Source of the DNA: Micromonosporaceae bacterium
GTDB lineage: Bacteria > Actinomycetota > Actinomycetes > Mycobacteriales > Micromonosporaceae
Direction of reading: 5' to 3'
Length of the DNA: 7,079 nt
NCBI GenBank assembly: GCA_019690055.1
Contig: JADGGF010000228.1
Coordinates: forward strand, 1-7,079
Numbering within the stretch: position 1 is the first letter of the stretch; every line of letters starts with the position of its first letter. Below are positions 6,693-7,079 of the stretch, piece by piece. A model generated the notes under the pieces. The model saw nothing but the letters and a program-made list of their open reading frames with translations. It was not told the DNA's origin and ran no database searches. The position numbers were made by a program, and so were the translations under genes.

Positions 6693-6711
6693 TTTGGTGA
6701 GGCTCACCTTA
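6693..6711 (+). promoter_or_regulatory. iron box 1 (DtxR/IdeR/DmdR operator)
   Basis: TTTGGTGAGGCTCACCTTA matches the DtxR/IdeR consensus TTAGGTTAGGCTAACCTAA at 15 of 19 positions and the Streptomyces DmdR variant (TTAGGTTAGGCTCACCTAA) at 16 of 19. The core GGTGAG-G-CTCACC is a perfect inverted repeat with 6-base arms. It covers the -10 element (6706-6711) and the likely transcription start of the uptake operon, so an Fe(II)-loaded repressor bound here should block RNA polymerase. Listed on the plus strand because it is read there; the site is near-symmetrical. Confidence 0.9.
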
Positions 6712-6734
6712 GTTGCCTGGTTAGAGCTGCTCAA
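6706..6734 (-). promoter_or_regulatory. sigma70-like (HrdB-type) promoter of the siderophore-uptake operon
   Basis: On the minus strand TTGAGC (-35, 6734-6729) is followed by exactly 17 bases and then TAAGGT (-10, 6711-6706). Both fit the TTGACN / TANNNT pattern of the main actinobacterial sigma factor. Transcription would start near 6699, giving a leader of about 25 bases before ATG 6674. The -10 lies in iron box 1, a standard arrangement for iron-repressed genes. A small near-palindrome (GAGC-A-GCTC, 6725-6733) overlaps the -35; its meaning is unknown. Spacing and position relative to the operator make this a good call, though the start site is inferred. Confidence 0.75.
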
Positions 6735-6748
6735 ACGGGGGGTGGCCG

Positions 6749-6758
6749 GACGTACGTC
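6749..6758. repeat. 10-bp perfect palindrome GACGTACGTC
   Basis: GACGTACGTC reads the same on both strands. It overlaps the last codon and stop of the response-regulator gene and ends 14 bases before the -35 of the iron operon. It may be an operator half or chance; no function is claimed. Confidence 0.4.
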
Positions 6759-7077
6759 ACACCGGGCCCGGCGAGAACCCACCCGCCGGCCGGGCCGTCG
6801 GGGCGACCAGGCCGGACTCGTACGCCAGGATCACGAGCTGGGCGCGGTCGCGAGCCCCGGTCTTGGCCAGCAGGTGCCGGATGTGGGTCTTCGTGGTGGC
6901 GGCCGAGACGACCAGCCGCTCGCTGATCTCCGCGTTGGACAGGCCGGCCCCGACCAGGGCGAGCACCTCGACCTCGCGCGGGGTCAGGTCGGCGGGCAGG
7001 GACGCCCGGCCGGACGGTTCGCCGGCAGTCGGGGCGGCGGGCGTCGGGGCAGCGGGCTTTGGGGCGGCGAGGGCGCG
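6757..7077 (-). CDS. LuxR/NarL-type response regulator, C-terminal part (cut by window edge)
   Basis: The last 106 residues of a transcription regulator; its N-terminus (probably a receiver domain) lies beyond the window. Visible order: an Ala/Pro-rich linker (about 1-28, with AAPKPAAPTPAAPT), then a GerE/LuxR helix-turn-helix domain starting LTPREVEVLALVGAGLSNAE, continuing through ISERLVVSAATTKTHIRHLL and ending KTGARDRAQLVILAYESGLV. The invariant LTPRE-EVL start, the GLSN-EI turn, the recognition helix with T-KTH and the K-G-RDRAQLV end are all present. A tail of about 17 residues (APTARPAGGFSPGPV) closes the protein. The ORF has no start in the window, and VLALVG at 6966 is internal to the domain, not a start. 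The stop lies 22 bases before the -35 of the iron operon, in the same direction; whether it regulates that operon is not shown. No clear terminator is seen after it. Confidence 0.92.
   Translation of the reverse strand, partial: RALAAPKPAAPTPAAPTAGEPSGRASLPADLTPREVEVLALVGAGLSNAEISERLVVSAATTKTHIRHLLAKTGARDRAQLVILAYESGLVAPTARPAGGFSPGPV
7031..7070 (+). repeat. 15-bp tandem repeat, about 2.7 copies, in the regulator linker
   Basis: Units GGGGCGGCGGGCGTC (7031-7045), GGGGCAGCGGGCTTT (7046-7060) and a partial third GGGGCGGCGA (7061-7070). The period is a multiple of three, so changes in copy number keep the frame; on the coding strand each unit gives an Ala-Ala-Pro-x-Pro block of the response-regulator linker. 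Confidence 0.75.
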
Positions 7078-7079
7078 CT

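Noticed and set aside
1..7079. CRISPR arrays, tRNA or rRNA genes, insertion sequences
   Set aside because: No repeat-spacer pattern, cloverleaf, rRNA sequence, transposase motif or terminal inverted repeats were seen on either strand.

Overview
The window is about 70% GC and all convincing genes lie on the minus strand. Third codon positions are almost always G or C, GTG is a frequent start codon, neighbouring genes overlap by 4 bases, and a DtxR/IdeR/DmdR-type iron box is present. These traits point to a high-GC actinobacterium (Streptomyces, Micromonospora or Pseudonocardia-like); the genus cannot be fixed from this stretch.

Reading along the minus strand (high to low coordinates): (1) 7077-6757, the C-terminal part of a NarL/FixJ/LuxR-type response regulator with an Ala/Pro-rich linker before its DNA-binding domain. 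(2) 6756-6675, a short regulatory gap with a good sigma70-like promoter whose -10 element lies inside a strong iron box, followed by a weaker second box that overlaps the first start codon. (3) 6674-1818, a complete ferric-siderophore uptake operon: substrate-binding lipoprotein, two FecCD/FepD-type permeases, a FepC-type ATPase and a cytoplasmic siderophore-interacting FAD reductase. The ABC genes are joined by GTGA start/stop overlaps; the reductase ATG directly follows the ATPase TAG. (4) 1821-1651, a possible 56-residue small ORF of unknown role, also starting in a GTGA overlap. (5) 1643-1, a MacB/LolD-type ABC ATPase and the N-terminal ~305 residues of its FtsX/MacB-like permease, cut off by the window edge.

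Proposed working: under iron sufficiency a DtxR-family repressor with Fe(II) bound would cover the -10 element and start region and shut off the uptake operon. Under iron limitation the lipoprotein captures a ferric siderophore outside the membrane, the permease pair and ATPase import it, and the FAD reductase releases iron by reduction. No siderophore biosynthesis gene is visible, so the ligand may be made elsewhere in the genome or by other organisms. The downstream FtsX-type transporter is probably a separate system (export or envelope/peptide resistance), but no clear terminator or promoter separates it from the iron operon, so partial read-through and iron co-regulation are possible.

This is mostly a recognisable iron-uptake locus. 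The points most worth checking are the tandem iron boxes 21 bp apart, the 56-residue ORF, and the possible linkage of the FtsX transporter to iron control.
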